A DNA stretch of 37,566 nucleotides, from assembly GCA_903970435.1 (NCBI GenBank), contig CAJCIS010000121.1, forward strand, positions 1-37,566. The letters are read 5' to 3'. The notes under the pieces are model-generated. The model did no database searches and had not been told where the DNA came from. It was given only the letters and a program-made list of their open reading frames with translations. Both the position numbers and the translations under genes were made by a program. This document shows, piece after piece, positions 1 through 9,084 of the stretch (position 1 is its first letter; every line of letters begins with the position of its first letter). The DNA comes from Acidobacteriota bacterium (GTDB taxonomy: Bacteria > Pseudomonadota > Alphaproteobacteria > Acetobacterales > Acetobacteraceae).

Positions 1-797
1 GACCGATCGCCCGTTCCGCCCGCGATTTGGGTATCGCCCTGGCGGCCATCATGGGTCCGGACCCGGCGGAGACGGAGCAGACATATTCCCTGCCGCCGGC
101 GCGCGCTACGCGGGCCGCCGATTTGCGCGTGGCGGTCTGGGCGGAACAGCCCGGATATCCGACCTCTGTCGAAACGACGGAGGCGGTGACCAACACCGGC
201 CGGCGGTTGGAGAAAATGGGCGCCCGTGTGGATTTCGCGGCGCGGCCGCCGTTTGATGTGACCGAGGCCTACCATGTGTTCGTCCAGTTGCTGGACGCGG
301 CCCTGAGCATGCGCCTACCGCCCGAAGTTCTTGAACAGCGGCGGGCCTTGAAGGCGAACTTGCCGGAAGACGATATGAGCGCCGGCGCGCTCATGATACG
401 CGCGACCGACATGACGCATCGCGAATGGCTGGCGCTGAACGGGCTGCGCGCTCAAATTCGGCGGGCCTGGTCCGCGTTCCTGCATGAATTCGATGTGCTG
501 CTCTGTCCTGCATGTGCGGTGCCGGCATTTGCGCACATGCAACAGGATGGCATGTGGGCGCGCCGCATGAGCGTGGACGGGCAGCAGATTGCGTATAATG
601 ACCTGCTGTTCTGGCCGGGCATTGTCGGCGGATTTCATCTGCCCGCCACCGTGGCGCCGGTCGCCCGGTCGCGCGACGGGCTGCCGATTGGCGTGCAGAT
701 TGTGGGGCCGTTGTTTGGCGATTTGACGACGCTCGCCGTGGCCGAGATGCTGGAGGCGTCCGGGGGGAATTTCGTTGCGCCGGAGGGATGGGAGTAA
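1..797 (+). CDS. Amidase signature family protein, 3' part (5' end outside window)
   Basis: The reading frame is open from the window edge to a TAA at 795-797, so only the C-terminal half is present. The first visible residues (P-I-A-R-S-A-R-D-L, then a G-P-D-P turn) match the segment that follows the catalytic core in amidase signature enzymes. The end carries the family's closing pattern L-P-A-T-V-A-P-V ... G-L-P-I-G-V-Q-I-V-G-P. The Ser-cisSer-Lys catalytic residues would lie upstream and cannot be checked. Such enzymes hydrolyse amide bonds in the cytoplasm; the substrate cannot be told from this fragment. The gene converges on the decarboxylase gene, and an AT-rich palindrome starts directly after its stop. 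Confidence 0.85.
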   Translation, partial: PIARSARDLGIALAAIMGPDPAETEQTYSLPPARATRAADLRVAVWAEQPGYPTSVETTEAVTNTGRRLEKMGARVDFAARPPFDVTEAYHVFVQLLDAALSMRLPPEVLEQRRALKANLPEDDMSAGALMIRATDMTHREWLALNGLRAQIRRAWSAFLHEFDVLLCPACAVPAFAHMQQDGMWARRMSVDGQQIAYNDLLFWPGIVGGFHLPATVAPVARSRDGLPIGVQIVGPLFGDLTTLAVAEMLEASGGNFVAPEGWE

Positions 798-836
798 GGA
801 AGCAGTTCTTTTTTTCAAAAAAGAACGACTTCCTTC
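798..836. repeat. AT-rich palindrome, copy 1 (convergent gene pair)
   Basis: The core GTTC-T7-C-A6-GAAC lies at 805-826, with outer arms GGAAG and CTTCC. It begins one base after the amidase stop and ends just before the stop of the minus-strand decarboxylase gene. It could therefore end transcription from both sides. It lacks the AAAACTTTTG tail seen in most copies. Confidence 0.85.
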
Positions 837-843
837 CTTTCCC

Positions 844-2028
844 CTACAACATAGCCCGATCCCGCACCTCCACGGTCTGCGCCCGATCAAACCCATTGAA
901 CCGCGTGCGCACCGCCGTGCCGTAAGCGCCGAGCTGCCCGATTTCCACCCAATCGCCTTCCGAAACATCCTCCGGCAGCATGAAAGGGCCCCGCATGAAG
1001 TCGTTGCTGTCACAGGTGGGGCCCCAGCAGGCGAAACCGTGCGAGGCCGCATCGGACGGCCGCAGCAGACGCGTCGGGTAGCAAAAGCCGGGCGCACCCG
1101 CATCCGACAGGCTGCCGAATATGCCGTCGTTGATGTAGAGCGCGTCGCCGCGGCGGCCTTGCACCTGCACCACCACGGAGGTTCCGGCGGCCGCCAGCGC
1201 GCGCCCGGGTTCGGCCCAAAGATGCGGCATGGATGGCAGGTTGAGCGCCTCGACGGATGATTCTATCTCGGCAATGAACGCGCCGAGCGGGGGCGGTACC
1301 ATGCCGGGGTAGGCGACCGGAAAGCCGCCGCCGACATCGATGATGTCGATCGGCACGCCAGCTTCGGCGATAACGCTGCCGGCCAGCACCAGCGCGCGCC
1401 GCCACGCCAGCGGGTCCATGCACTGCGAGCCGACGTGGAACGATACGCCGACGCGCAAGGCATGCGCGCCGGCGGCGCGCAGCAGCGAAACGGCCTCTTC
1501 GTGCGGCGCGCCGAATTTTGCCGACAGGTCACTGAACGCGCCAAGCGGCGGCATGGCAATCCGCACCATCAGATCGAGATCGCCGGCGCGGCCGGTCTCG
1601 GCAATGATCTTTTCCAGCTCCACCATGCTGTCGAACACGAAGGTGCGCACGTCGTGCAGGGTGTAGGCCTGCGCAATCGCCGGACGCGACTTGATCGGGT
1701 GCATGAAGTAAATGCCGGCCTCCGGAAACATGCCCCGAATCAGCTCGATTTCGGCGATGGAGGCGCAATCGAAATGACGCACGCCGCCCTCCCAAACCGC
1801 ACGCAGCACGGCGGGGTCGGGATTGCACTTGACGGCGTACAACGTGTCGCCGGGGAAGGCCGCGACGAACTTTTCCGCCGCATCCACGATCGTTGCCGGA
1901 CGCAGGCACACCAGCGGCTCGGTCGGCCGGAACGATGCAACCAGATCGTCGACGCACGGCAGGGCCGGCACTGTATCGAGGGGACGGCGAATGGCGGCAG
2001 CGGCGCCGCGCCGGGAAAATACGCTCAT
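844..2028 (-). CDS. Ornithine/lysine decarboxylase-like PLP enzyme (fold type III)
   Basis: This 394-residue protein is a group IV PLP-dependent decarboxylase, most like ornithine decarboxylase, which makes putrescine from ornithine in the cytoplasm. Visible markers are the PLP lysine K67 in Y-A-V-K-C-N, H198 in H-V-G-S-Q, the phosphate-binding glycines near 233-235, E-P-G-R at 273-276, and the active-site Cys339 in G-P-T-C-D-S-N-D. The length fits the short alphaproteobacterial ODC/LDC type. The ATG at 2026-2028 has a GAGG about 13 bases upstream. The agmatinase gene upstream on the same strand also yields putrescine, so polyamine synthesis is the likely pathway. Ornithine versus lysine preference cannot be read from sequence alone, and a diaminopimelate decarboxylase is less likely. 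Confidence 0.88.
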   Translation of the reverse strand: MSVFSRRGAAAAIRRPLDTVPALPCVDDLVASFRPTEPLVCLRPATIVDAAEKFVAAFPGDTLYAVKCNPDPAVLRAVWEGGVRHFDCASIAEIELIRGMFPEAGIYFMHPIKSRPAIAQAYTLHDVRTFVFDSMVELEKIIAETGRAGDLDLMVRIAMPPLGAFSDLSAKFGAPHEEAVSLLRAAGAHALRVGVSFHVGSQCMDPLAWRRALVLAGSVIAEAGVPIDIIDVGGGFPVAYPGMVPPPLGAFIAEIESSVEALNLPSMPHLWAEPGRALAAAGTSVVVQVQGRRGDALYINDGIFGSLSDAGAPGFCYPTRLLRPSDAASHGFACWGPTCDSNDFMRGPFMLPEDVSEGDWVEIGQLGAYGTAVRTRFNGFDRAQTVEVRDRAML

Positions 2029-2470
2029 GGAGAAAAACCTCGCGATGGCACCAGGCCCTTTGCGGCCAGGCGCCCCAATGAAGCTGGCTGCTTCAGGGGA
2101 ACGAAAAAGCGAAAACGCGCCGGCGGCGAGGGGGGCCGCGGCCGGCGGATCAGGCTAATGCGGTATCGCGGTGACTTCGCGCGGCCGCCCGAATGGCATC
2201 AACCATACCCGTATCCTTTACAGCACCGGCCCATTTTACTGGCCGGCTCGACCACAAAGGACGCGTTACGTCGTTGCTTGTGCCCCTGGTGGCGGGGCTC
2301 GCGGCACGTGCGGATTGCGTCAGCGGCGCCCGATATGGGTGCCGGGACGGCGCGTATAAGGGCAATCGCGCCGTAGCGCACGTATTTTCTGCGCGGGGGG
2401 GTATGCGTTGGGCGCATACGTAGAAGGCAGCAGTTCTTTTTTGAAAAAAAGAACCAAAAAACTTTTGCTC
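2029..2470. other. 442-bp intergenic region between decarboxylase and agmatinase genes
   Basis: No convincing gene is seen on either strand. The region holds a 7-bp stem hairpin at 2401-2419 (GTATGCG, loop TTGGG, CGCATAC) and palindrome copy 2 near the agmatinase end. The remaining 370 bases or so would form the leader of the decarboxylase gene; a leader-based polyamine control is possible, but I recognise no motif. Confidence 0.5.
2424..2467. repeat. AT-rich palindrome, copy 2
   Basis: This is a G-C version of the core (GTTC-T6-G-A7-GAACC) followed by AAAAAACTTTTG. It lies immediately downstream of the agmatinase stop, in the direction of transcription. Confidence 0.85.
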
Positions 2471-3364
2471 TTATTTCTTGCCTATCAGGGCTAGGTATTC
2501 CCAGACGATTGTGGCGGCGGCCAGGGCGGTTATTTCGCTGACGTCGTAGGCGGGTGCTACTTCCACCACGTCCATGCCGACGAAATCTACGCCGCTCAGG
2601 CGGCGTAGAATGGCCTGCGCCTGCCAACTCGCCAGGCCGCCGATTTCGGGCGTGCCGGTGCCGGGGGCAAACGCCGGGTCCAACGCGTCGATGTCGAACG
2701 TGAGATAGGCGGGCGCCCCCCCGACCACCTCCCTGATCCTTGCGGCGGTCGCGGCGGTGCCGCCTTCATGCACCTCCTCGGCGGTCATGATCGTAACACC
2801 CTGCGCCAGGGTCCAATCCCACACCGCCTGCGTCACCGGCGAGCGGATGCCGATCTGCACGGTGCGCGCGGGGTCGATCAGGCCCTCGCGAATGGCGTGC
2901 CAGAACGGCTGGCCGTGGCCGAATTCCTGGCCGCAACTGTCGGGCCAGGTGTCCACATGAGCATCGAAATGCACCAGCGCCGGCGGCGTGCCGCTCTTCT
3001 TGGCCAGCGCCCGCAACAGCGGCAGCGTGATGCCGTGCTCGCCGCCCAGCGCAATCAGGTGCGCGAACGGCGCCGCCTGCGCCTCGATCCGCGCCAGGCT
3101 GCGCGGAATGTCGCCGAGAAATATCTCGAAATCGCCCACGTCGCTGAGCGGCAAGGTGGTGGGATCCACCCAGCTCCGCGGATGCGCGCCGTCCACCAGC
3201 ATGGCGCTGGCGGCGCGGATGGCGCGCGGCCCGAACCGGGCGCCGGCGCGGTTGGTGGTTCCGATGTCGAGCGGAATGCCGGCAATGCAGAACGCCGCAT
3301 GCGGATCGCGCGCCGCAATGCCCATGAAGCTGGGCGGAACGGCGAAGGCGGGCAGCGTGCTCAA
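2471..3364 (-). CDS. speB: Agmatinase (ureohydrolase family)
   Basis: The 297-residue protein hydrolyses agmatine to putrescine and urea, using a two-manganese centre. Metal ligands are visible: H110 in G-G-E-H, D134, H136 and D138 in F-D-A-H-V-D, and D224 and D226 in D-I-D-A-L-D-P. The loop A-F-A-P-G-T-G-T-P-E and the C-terminal V-G-M-D-V-V-E-V-A-P-A-Y-D are close to the E. coli SpeB pattern rather than to arginase. The start used is a TTG at 3362-3364; the first internal ATG (3325) would cut off sequence that homologues usually keep. The start lies 3 bases after the stop of the upstream membrane-protein gene, which suggests one transcript. Confidence 0.9.
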   Translation of the reverse strand: MSTLPAFAVPPSFMGIAARDPHAAFCIAGIPLDIGTTNRAGARFGPRAIRAASAMLVDGAHPRSWVDPTTLPLSDVGDFEIFLGDIPRSLARIEAQAAPFAHLIALGGEHGITLPLLRALAKKSGTPPALVHFDAHVDTWPDSCGQEFGHGQPFWHAIREGLIDPARTVQIGIRSPVTQAVWDWTLAQGVTIMTAEEVHEGGTAATAARIREVVGGAPAYLTFDIDALDPAFAPGTGTPEIGGLASWQAQAILRRLSGVDFVGMDVVEVAPAYDVSEITALAAATIVWEYLALIGKK

Positions 3365-3367
3365 CGC

Positions 3368-3742
3368 TCAGCGGCCGAAAGAAGCTGGAGTCGAGAAATA
3401 GGCGGCGACCATCACCGCGCCCGTCGCGCCCACGAACGCATGCATGGCCACCAGCATCCGGTTGGGCGGCTTGCCGCGCAGATTGAACGACAGGATCGTC
3501 AGCCCGCCAACCAGCGCCGCCGCCAGCACCACAAAGGCGGTCCAGCCGAACCTGCCGACCGGCGGCCCGGGCCGATACAACGTAAACCAAAGCAGGGCCA
3601 CAAGCAGCGCGCCGGCGGATCCGTGAATCGCCGCGAGCCGCCCCATCAGGGGCGGCGCCCGCTCCTCAATCAGGTATTGCGCGCTGAGCCAAAGCCCCAG
3701 CCCGACAGCGACGCACAGGATCGCGGCTATCAACCAGAACAT
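3368..3742 (-). CDS. Small four-helix membrane protein of unknown function
   Basis: The 124-residue protein has four predicted hydrophobic segments, roughly at residues 1-20, 36-53, 65-85 and 96-115. The ATG at 3740-3742 is preceded by a strong GGGGGA ribosome site, so I prefer it to upstream starts, which would run into the mobile element at 3789-3930. No catalytic motif is seen. It is the first gene of a likely operon with agmatinase. A role in polyamine transport or control would be inference from position only. Confidence 0.65.
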   Translation of the reverse strand: MFWLIAAILCVAVGLGLWLSAQYLIEERAPPLMGRLAAIHGSAGALLVALLWFTLYRPGPPVGRFGWTAFVVLAAALVGGLTILSFNLRGKPPNRMLVAMHAFVGATGAVMVAAYFSTPASFGR

Positions 3743-3788
3743 CGCGTGTCCCCCACCGGCGAAAAGTCCCGAATACCCACTCGGGCAA

Positions 3789-3930
3789 GTGTCTGTCCGG
3801 AAAGTCGTGATGGCGAGTCGGTTGGCGTGGATTTGCCAGCACCGGCGCGGCGCGGCCTTTTCGGCCGTCAGCACCGGAGCGCAGGACATCCGCGCCAGAT
3901 GGCCGCCAGCGCGACTTTACGGACAGACAC
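3789..3930. mobile_element. MITE-like element M1 (142 bp)
   Basis: The ends form an inverted repeat: GTGTCTGTCCGGAAAGTCG on the left and its complement, with one mismatch, on the right. The same end sequence occurs in M2 at 8197-8249. The inside has no open frame of note. No clear target duplication is seen here (CAA against TTT). It lies between the membrane-protein gene and gyrB and is likely mobilised in trans by an IS5-like transposase. Confidence 0.7.
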
Positions 3931-3969
3931 TTTAGGTCTCTGCCCTGGTCTTTCCTAGTCATCCGGGGC

Positions 3970-3975
3970 TATAAT
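3970..3975 (+). promoter_or_regulatory. Probable -10 box of gyrB
   Basis: A perfect TATAAT sits 40 bases before the gyrB start, leaving a leader of about 33 bases. No good -35 hexamer is seen at 16-18 bases upstream, so the promoter is supported by the -10 box and position only. Confidence 0.45.
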
Positions 3976-4005
3976 GGCGCCCTTCAACCATATCTTCCGG
4001 AGTGA

Positions 4006-6459
<2,454 letters not shown>

Positions 6460-6462
6460 AAG

Positions 6463-6515
6463 AAGGAAGGAAGTCGTTCTTTTTTGAAAAAAAGAACCAA
6501 AAAACTTTTGCTCTT
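6463..6515. repeat. AT-rich palindrome, copy 3 (left arm of a 53-bp perfect inverted repeat)
   Basis: It begins 4 bases after the gyrB stop. All 53 bases are identical to the reverse complement of 6561-6613. Confidence 0.9.
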
Positions 6516-6560
6516 GAAGCAAGGCGTTTATCAATACCCCACACCTGACGTAAAACCGAA

Positions 6561-6613
6561 AAGAGCAAAAGTTTTTTGGTTCTTTTTTTCAAAAAAGAAC
6601 GACTTCCTTCCTT
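6561..6613. repeat. AT-rich palindrome, copy 4 (right arm of a 53-bp perfect inverted repeat)
   Basis: It lies in inverted orientation to copy 3, with a 45-base spacer. Each arm contains its own smaller hairpin, so the locus can form either one long cruciform or two short ones. Confidence 0.9.
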
Positions 6614-6827
6614 ATACAAATAACATCCACCCCCCTTCGCCAATTCGTTCCGCACGCGCCGCCTCGCCCGCGCTTGCGGGAGAGGAAGGGGCCCGCCGCG
6701 AATCGGTGGGAAGGTGAGGGTGCTGCGGCAAGCGCTGGGCCGGAACATGCCACATTTGATATAACACGATGAACCATGAATGCACGCCACGTCGGCGACA
6801 AAGATCAGACAGTGAAGCCGGTTTCGC

Positions 6828-7646
6828 CTACACGCCCGCTTCAGCCAGAAACCCCTCCACCATCGGGCGATACCCCGCCCCGAACAGCCGCAAATGCACC
6901 AGCGCCGGCCACAGCCGGTAGATCGTCAGGCGCGCCTCGCAGCCAGGCTCGAGCGCGCCGTACGCATTGAAAAATGCCGCGCCCGGCCGGTCGAACAGCC
7001 CGAGCATGGCGATGTCCACCTCACCATGCCCGAAATAACATGCCGGATCGATCAACCCGGTGACCGCGCCACCCGCGACCAAAACATTCCCACCCCATAA
7101 ATCGCCGTGCAGCAGCGACGCCGGCGGCCGCCGCGGCAATCGGTTGGGCAAATCGGCCGCCAGGGCCTCCAGCCGCCGGGCGATCGGCGCCGCCACATGC
7201 GGCATATGCACCAGAAGCCGCCGCGCCGCCCAGAACTCGGCCCAGTCGTCAGACCAGGCGTTTTCAATCGTCACCGAACCGAATGCATAATCCGCGTCCC
7301 ACCCGTAACCGCCGCCACGCACCGCATGCAGCCGCGCCAGCGACTCCCCAAGGCTGCGCCAGGCGCCGGCCAGAGCCCCGCCCGCAGCCAATGGCTCCAG
7401 CACAAGCACAGACTGGCTGACCGCCAGAACACGCGGAGCCGCCGCGCCGCTTGCCGCAATCGCGGTCAGCATCGATGCTTCTGTCCGCGGTGACGGGGCG
7501 CCCTTGACGACGGCCGCGCGCCCGTCGGCAAGCGCGATGCGTACGACCTGCGACAGATCGCCGCCGGGTAGCACATTCCATTCACGCAATGTCCCGCCCA
7601 GCAGCGCCGCCCCCGCTTGCGCCAGGGCGCGGGCCGCGTCGCTCAC
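6828..7646 (-). CDS. Fructosamine kinase family protein (likely ketosamine-3-kinase)
   Basis: The 272-residue protein has the aminoglycoside-phosphotransferase-like kinase fold: K48 and E56 for ATP binding, the catalytic motif L-H-G-D-L-W-G-G-N at 179-187 (D182, N187), and metal-binding D200 in G-L-I-D-P-A. The C-terminal Y-R-L-W-P-A-L-V-H-L-R-L-F-G-A-G-Y is typical of the FN3K-related group. Bacterial members phosphorylate ribulosamine or erythrulosamine adducts on proteins, which then fall off and free the lysine. The gene starts with GTG, overlapping the stop of the upstream phosphatase gene by 4 bases (GTGA). That implies coupled translation with a LMW phosphatase. Confidence 0.88.
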   Translation of the reverse strand: MSDAARALAQAGAALLGGTLREWNVLPGGDLSQVVRIALADGRAAVVKGAPSPRTEASMLTAIAASGAAAPRVLAVSQSVLVLEPLAAGGALAGAWRSLGESLARLHAVRGGGYGWDADYAFGSVTIENAWSDDWAEFWAARRLLVHMPHVAAPIARRLEALAADLPNRLPRRPPASLLHGDLWGGNVLVAGGAVTGLIDPACYFGHGEVDIAMLGLFDRPGAAFFNAYGALEPGCEARLTIYRLWPALVHLRLFGAGYRPMVEGFLAEAGV

Positions 7647-8113
7647 GCTTCAGCCGCAATCCGCCGTGCCAGGCCCGCCGCGCCGGCTTCCACGTCGCGC
7701 CAGGTTGTCTCGAACCCGGACTGGTCGCCATAATAAGGGTCCGCCACGGCCTCGCCCTCGCGCCCCGGCGCATGGTCCAGCAGCAGGCTCAGCGAAGCGG
7801 TTGCGTCCTTCGGCCGCAGCGCCGCCAAGGCGGCAAGATTTTCGCTGTCGAGCGCCACGACATGCGTGAACTGGTAAAAATCCCGGCGCGTCACCTGGCG
7901 CGCACGCAAGCCACTGATGTCCGCGCCATGCCGCCGCGCCACCGCCTGCGCCCGCCGGTCCGGCGGCTCGCCCGCGTGCCAGTCGCCGGTACCGGCCGAG
8001 TCTATGTCAACGGCGAGGCCGATCCGTTCAGCCTCGGCACGAAATGCCGCCTCGGCCAGCGGGGAACGGCAGATGTTTCCCAGACAAACGAAAAGCACGG
8101 CAGGCTTGCTCAT
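7643..8113 (-). CDS. Low-molecular-weight protein-tyrosine phosphatase family
   Basis: The 156-residue protein carries the signature C-L-G-N-I-C-R-S with nucleophile C10 and R16, and the general-acid D125-P-Y motif. Length and order match LMW-PTP. The ATG at 8111-8113 directly precedes the conserved A-V-L-F-V-C strand; an upstream start would add eight unrelated residues. The 4-base overlap with the fructosamine-kinase gene points to a shared job. The human LMW-PTP-A is known to act as protein-ribulosamine-5-phosphatase, so this enzyme may remove the 5-phosphate before the kinase acts. Regulation of tyrosine-phosphorylated polysaccharide export is the alternative, but no wzc-like gene is nearby. 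Confidence 0.9.
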   Translation of the reverse strand: MSKPAVLFVCLGNICRSPLAEAAFRAEAERIGLAVDIDSAGTGDWHAGEPPDRRAQAVARRHGADISGLRARQVTRRDFYQFTHVVALDSENLAALAALRPKDATASLSLLLDHAPGREGEAVADPYYGDQSGFETTWRDVEAGAAGLARRIAAEA

Positions 8114-8142
8114 GGCGCCGCAAGAAGGCGCAAGCAAAAGGG

Positions 8143-8186
8143 CAAAAGTTTTTTGTTTCTTTTTTTCAAAAAAGAAATACTTCCTT
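8143..8186. repeat. AT-rich palindrome, copy 5 (T-A version)
   Basis: The core TTTC-T7-C-A6... reads TTTC/GAAA instead of GTTC/GAAC. It lies downstream of the endonuclease-fold gene and upstream of the phosphatase start, next to MITE M2. Confidence 0.85.
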
Positions 8187-8196
8187 GCCTGCCTAA

Positions 8197-8249
8197 GTGT
8201 CTGTCCGGAAAGTCGTGATGGCCGCCAGCACGGCTTTCCGGATAGACAC
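8197..8249. mobile_element. MITE-like element M2 (53 bp) with target duplication
   Basis: The same ends as M1 (GTGTCTGTCCGG... and ...CCGGATAGACAC) fold into an almost complete hairpin. It is flanked by TAA on both sides (8194-8196 and 8250-8252), or CTAA if the shared end base is counted; such short duplications are known in the IS5 family. The insertion falls on the stop codon of the minus-strand gene 8249-8866 and regenerates a TAG. Confidence 0.75.
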
Positions 8250-8866
8250 TAAGCCGCCAGCCGGCCGCGTCCCTCGCCGACTTGTAGCCGGACCGTAATC
8301 GGCCGGTGGTCCGACGTATGCCGGTGCAGCGTCGCCGCCTCCAGGCACCGCAAGCCGCGCGTGTAGCAGCGATCGAGCCGCAGCGGCACCATGTCGGCGC
8401 ACACATGGGTGGGATCGCGCGGGCCGGAATCGACGAACCCCGGCAGCAACGCCGGCCCCACCAGGTTGAAATCGCCCAGCACCGCCGCGCGGGCGGGCAA
8501 ATGCTGCGCGATGTGCCGCAATTGCCGCCGATTCAGGAGCTGGCCATGCGACAGGTGAACGTTGGCCACCGCAAAGGCGCCGAGATCCATGATCTGGCAC
8601 ACCCGGTCCACCACCGCCCCGCTCGGCAGCTTGATCACCTGCGGCTTGGCGCGCGGCAGGGCGCTCCAGATCGCCAGACCGTGGATGCGTCCCGGCAGCG
8701 GTACCCGGTGATAGAAGCCGCCCAGATAGTCGGGCAGCATGTCGATGTCCCGCGTCGCTTCCTGCAGCAGCAGTAAATCCGGCCGTTCATGCCGCGCCAG
8801 CCGCACCACATCGCCGAGCTTCGCGCCGGTCAGACGCAGCAAATTCCAACTGATGATCTTGGTCAC
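8249..8866 (-). CDS. Endonuclease/exonuclease/phosphatase (EEP) family protein
   Basis: The 205-residue protein has all core motifs of the metal-dependent EEP fold: S-W-N at 6-8, L-L-Q-E with metal ligand E36, N-V-H-L-S near 102, G-D-F-N at 131-134, L-D-R with D165, and S-D-H-R-P at 185-189. Members cleave nucleic-acid or phospholipid phosphodiesters; the exact substrate is unknown. No signal peptide is seen, so it is probably cytoplasmic. It starts with GTG at 8864-8866 and has no clear ribosome site. The stop codon overlaps the end of MITE M2. It may be co-transcribed with the phosphatase/kinase pair downstream, although palindrome copy 5 and M2 intervene. Confidence 0.82.
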   Translation of the reverse strand: MTKIISWNLLRLTGAKLGDVVRLARHERPDLLLLQEATRDIDMLPDYLGGFYHRVPLPGRIHGLAIWSALPRAKPQVIKLPSGAVVDRVCQIMDLGAFAVANVHLSHGQLLNRRQLRHIAQHLPARAAVLGDFNLVGPALLPGFVDSGPRDPTHVCADMVPLRLDRCYTRGLRCLEAATLHRHTSDHRPITVRLQVGEGRGRLAA

Positions 8867-8911
8867 GATGGCTTAAAAAACCCCTTCGCGGGCCCCCAAA
8901 TCGCGGGCTTC

Positions 8912-8953
8912 CGGTTCTTGCTGTCGTCTATGCGGTTCTTGCTGTCGTCTACG
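8912..8953. repeat. Tandem duplication, 2 x 21 bp
   Basis: Two adjacent 21-base units beginning CGGTTCTTGCTGTCGTCTA differ at one base (TATG against TACG). They lie between the divergent EEP and uup genes, in the shared promoter region. Two phased copies could be a binding site, but no factor is known. Confidence 0.8.
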
Positions 8954-9084
8954 CTGCAATGCACATAGCATGCCGCCATCAGCAAAATGTAGCCAAAACG
9001 CACATCAGGGACGTGTCCACCAGGGAGGCCGGCGGCAACACCCCGCCATGGACCCTAAACTTCAAGCCGCGTAGCACCCGTCTT

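Larger units (their letters stand above)
6460..6827. other. 368-bp intergenic region after gyrB
   Basis: There is no gene. The region holds palindrome copies 3 and 4 facing each other, then a pyrimidine/purine-rich stretch at about 6650-6720 with a GCCCGCGCTTGCGGGAGAGG hairpin. The latter resembles widespread short GC-rich repeats of intergenic DNA. The rest shows nothing I can name. Confidence 0.6.

Noticed and set aside
798-836. Palindromes as ordinary intrinsic terminators
   Set aside because: Stems are A-T rich with almost no loop, and one copy follows a normal terminator. A terminator role is kept only as one of several options.
2150-2365. 71-codon minus-strand frame in the leader of the decarboxylase gene
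   Set aside because: There is no ribosome site and no recognisable motif; composition is not gene-like. A regulatory leader cannot be shown either.
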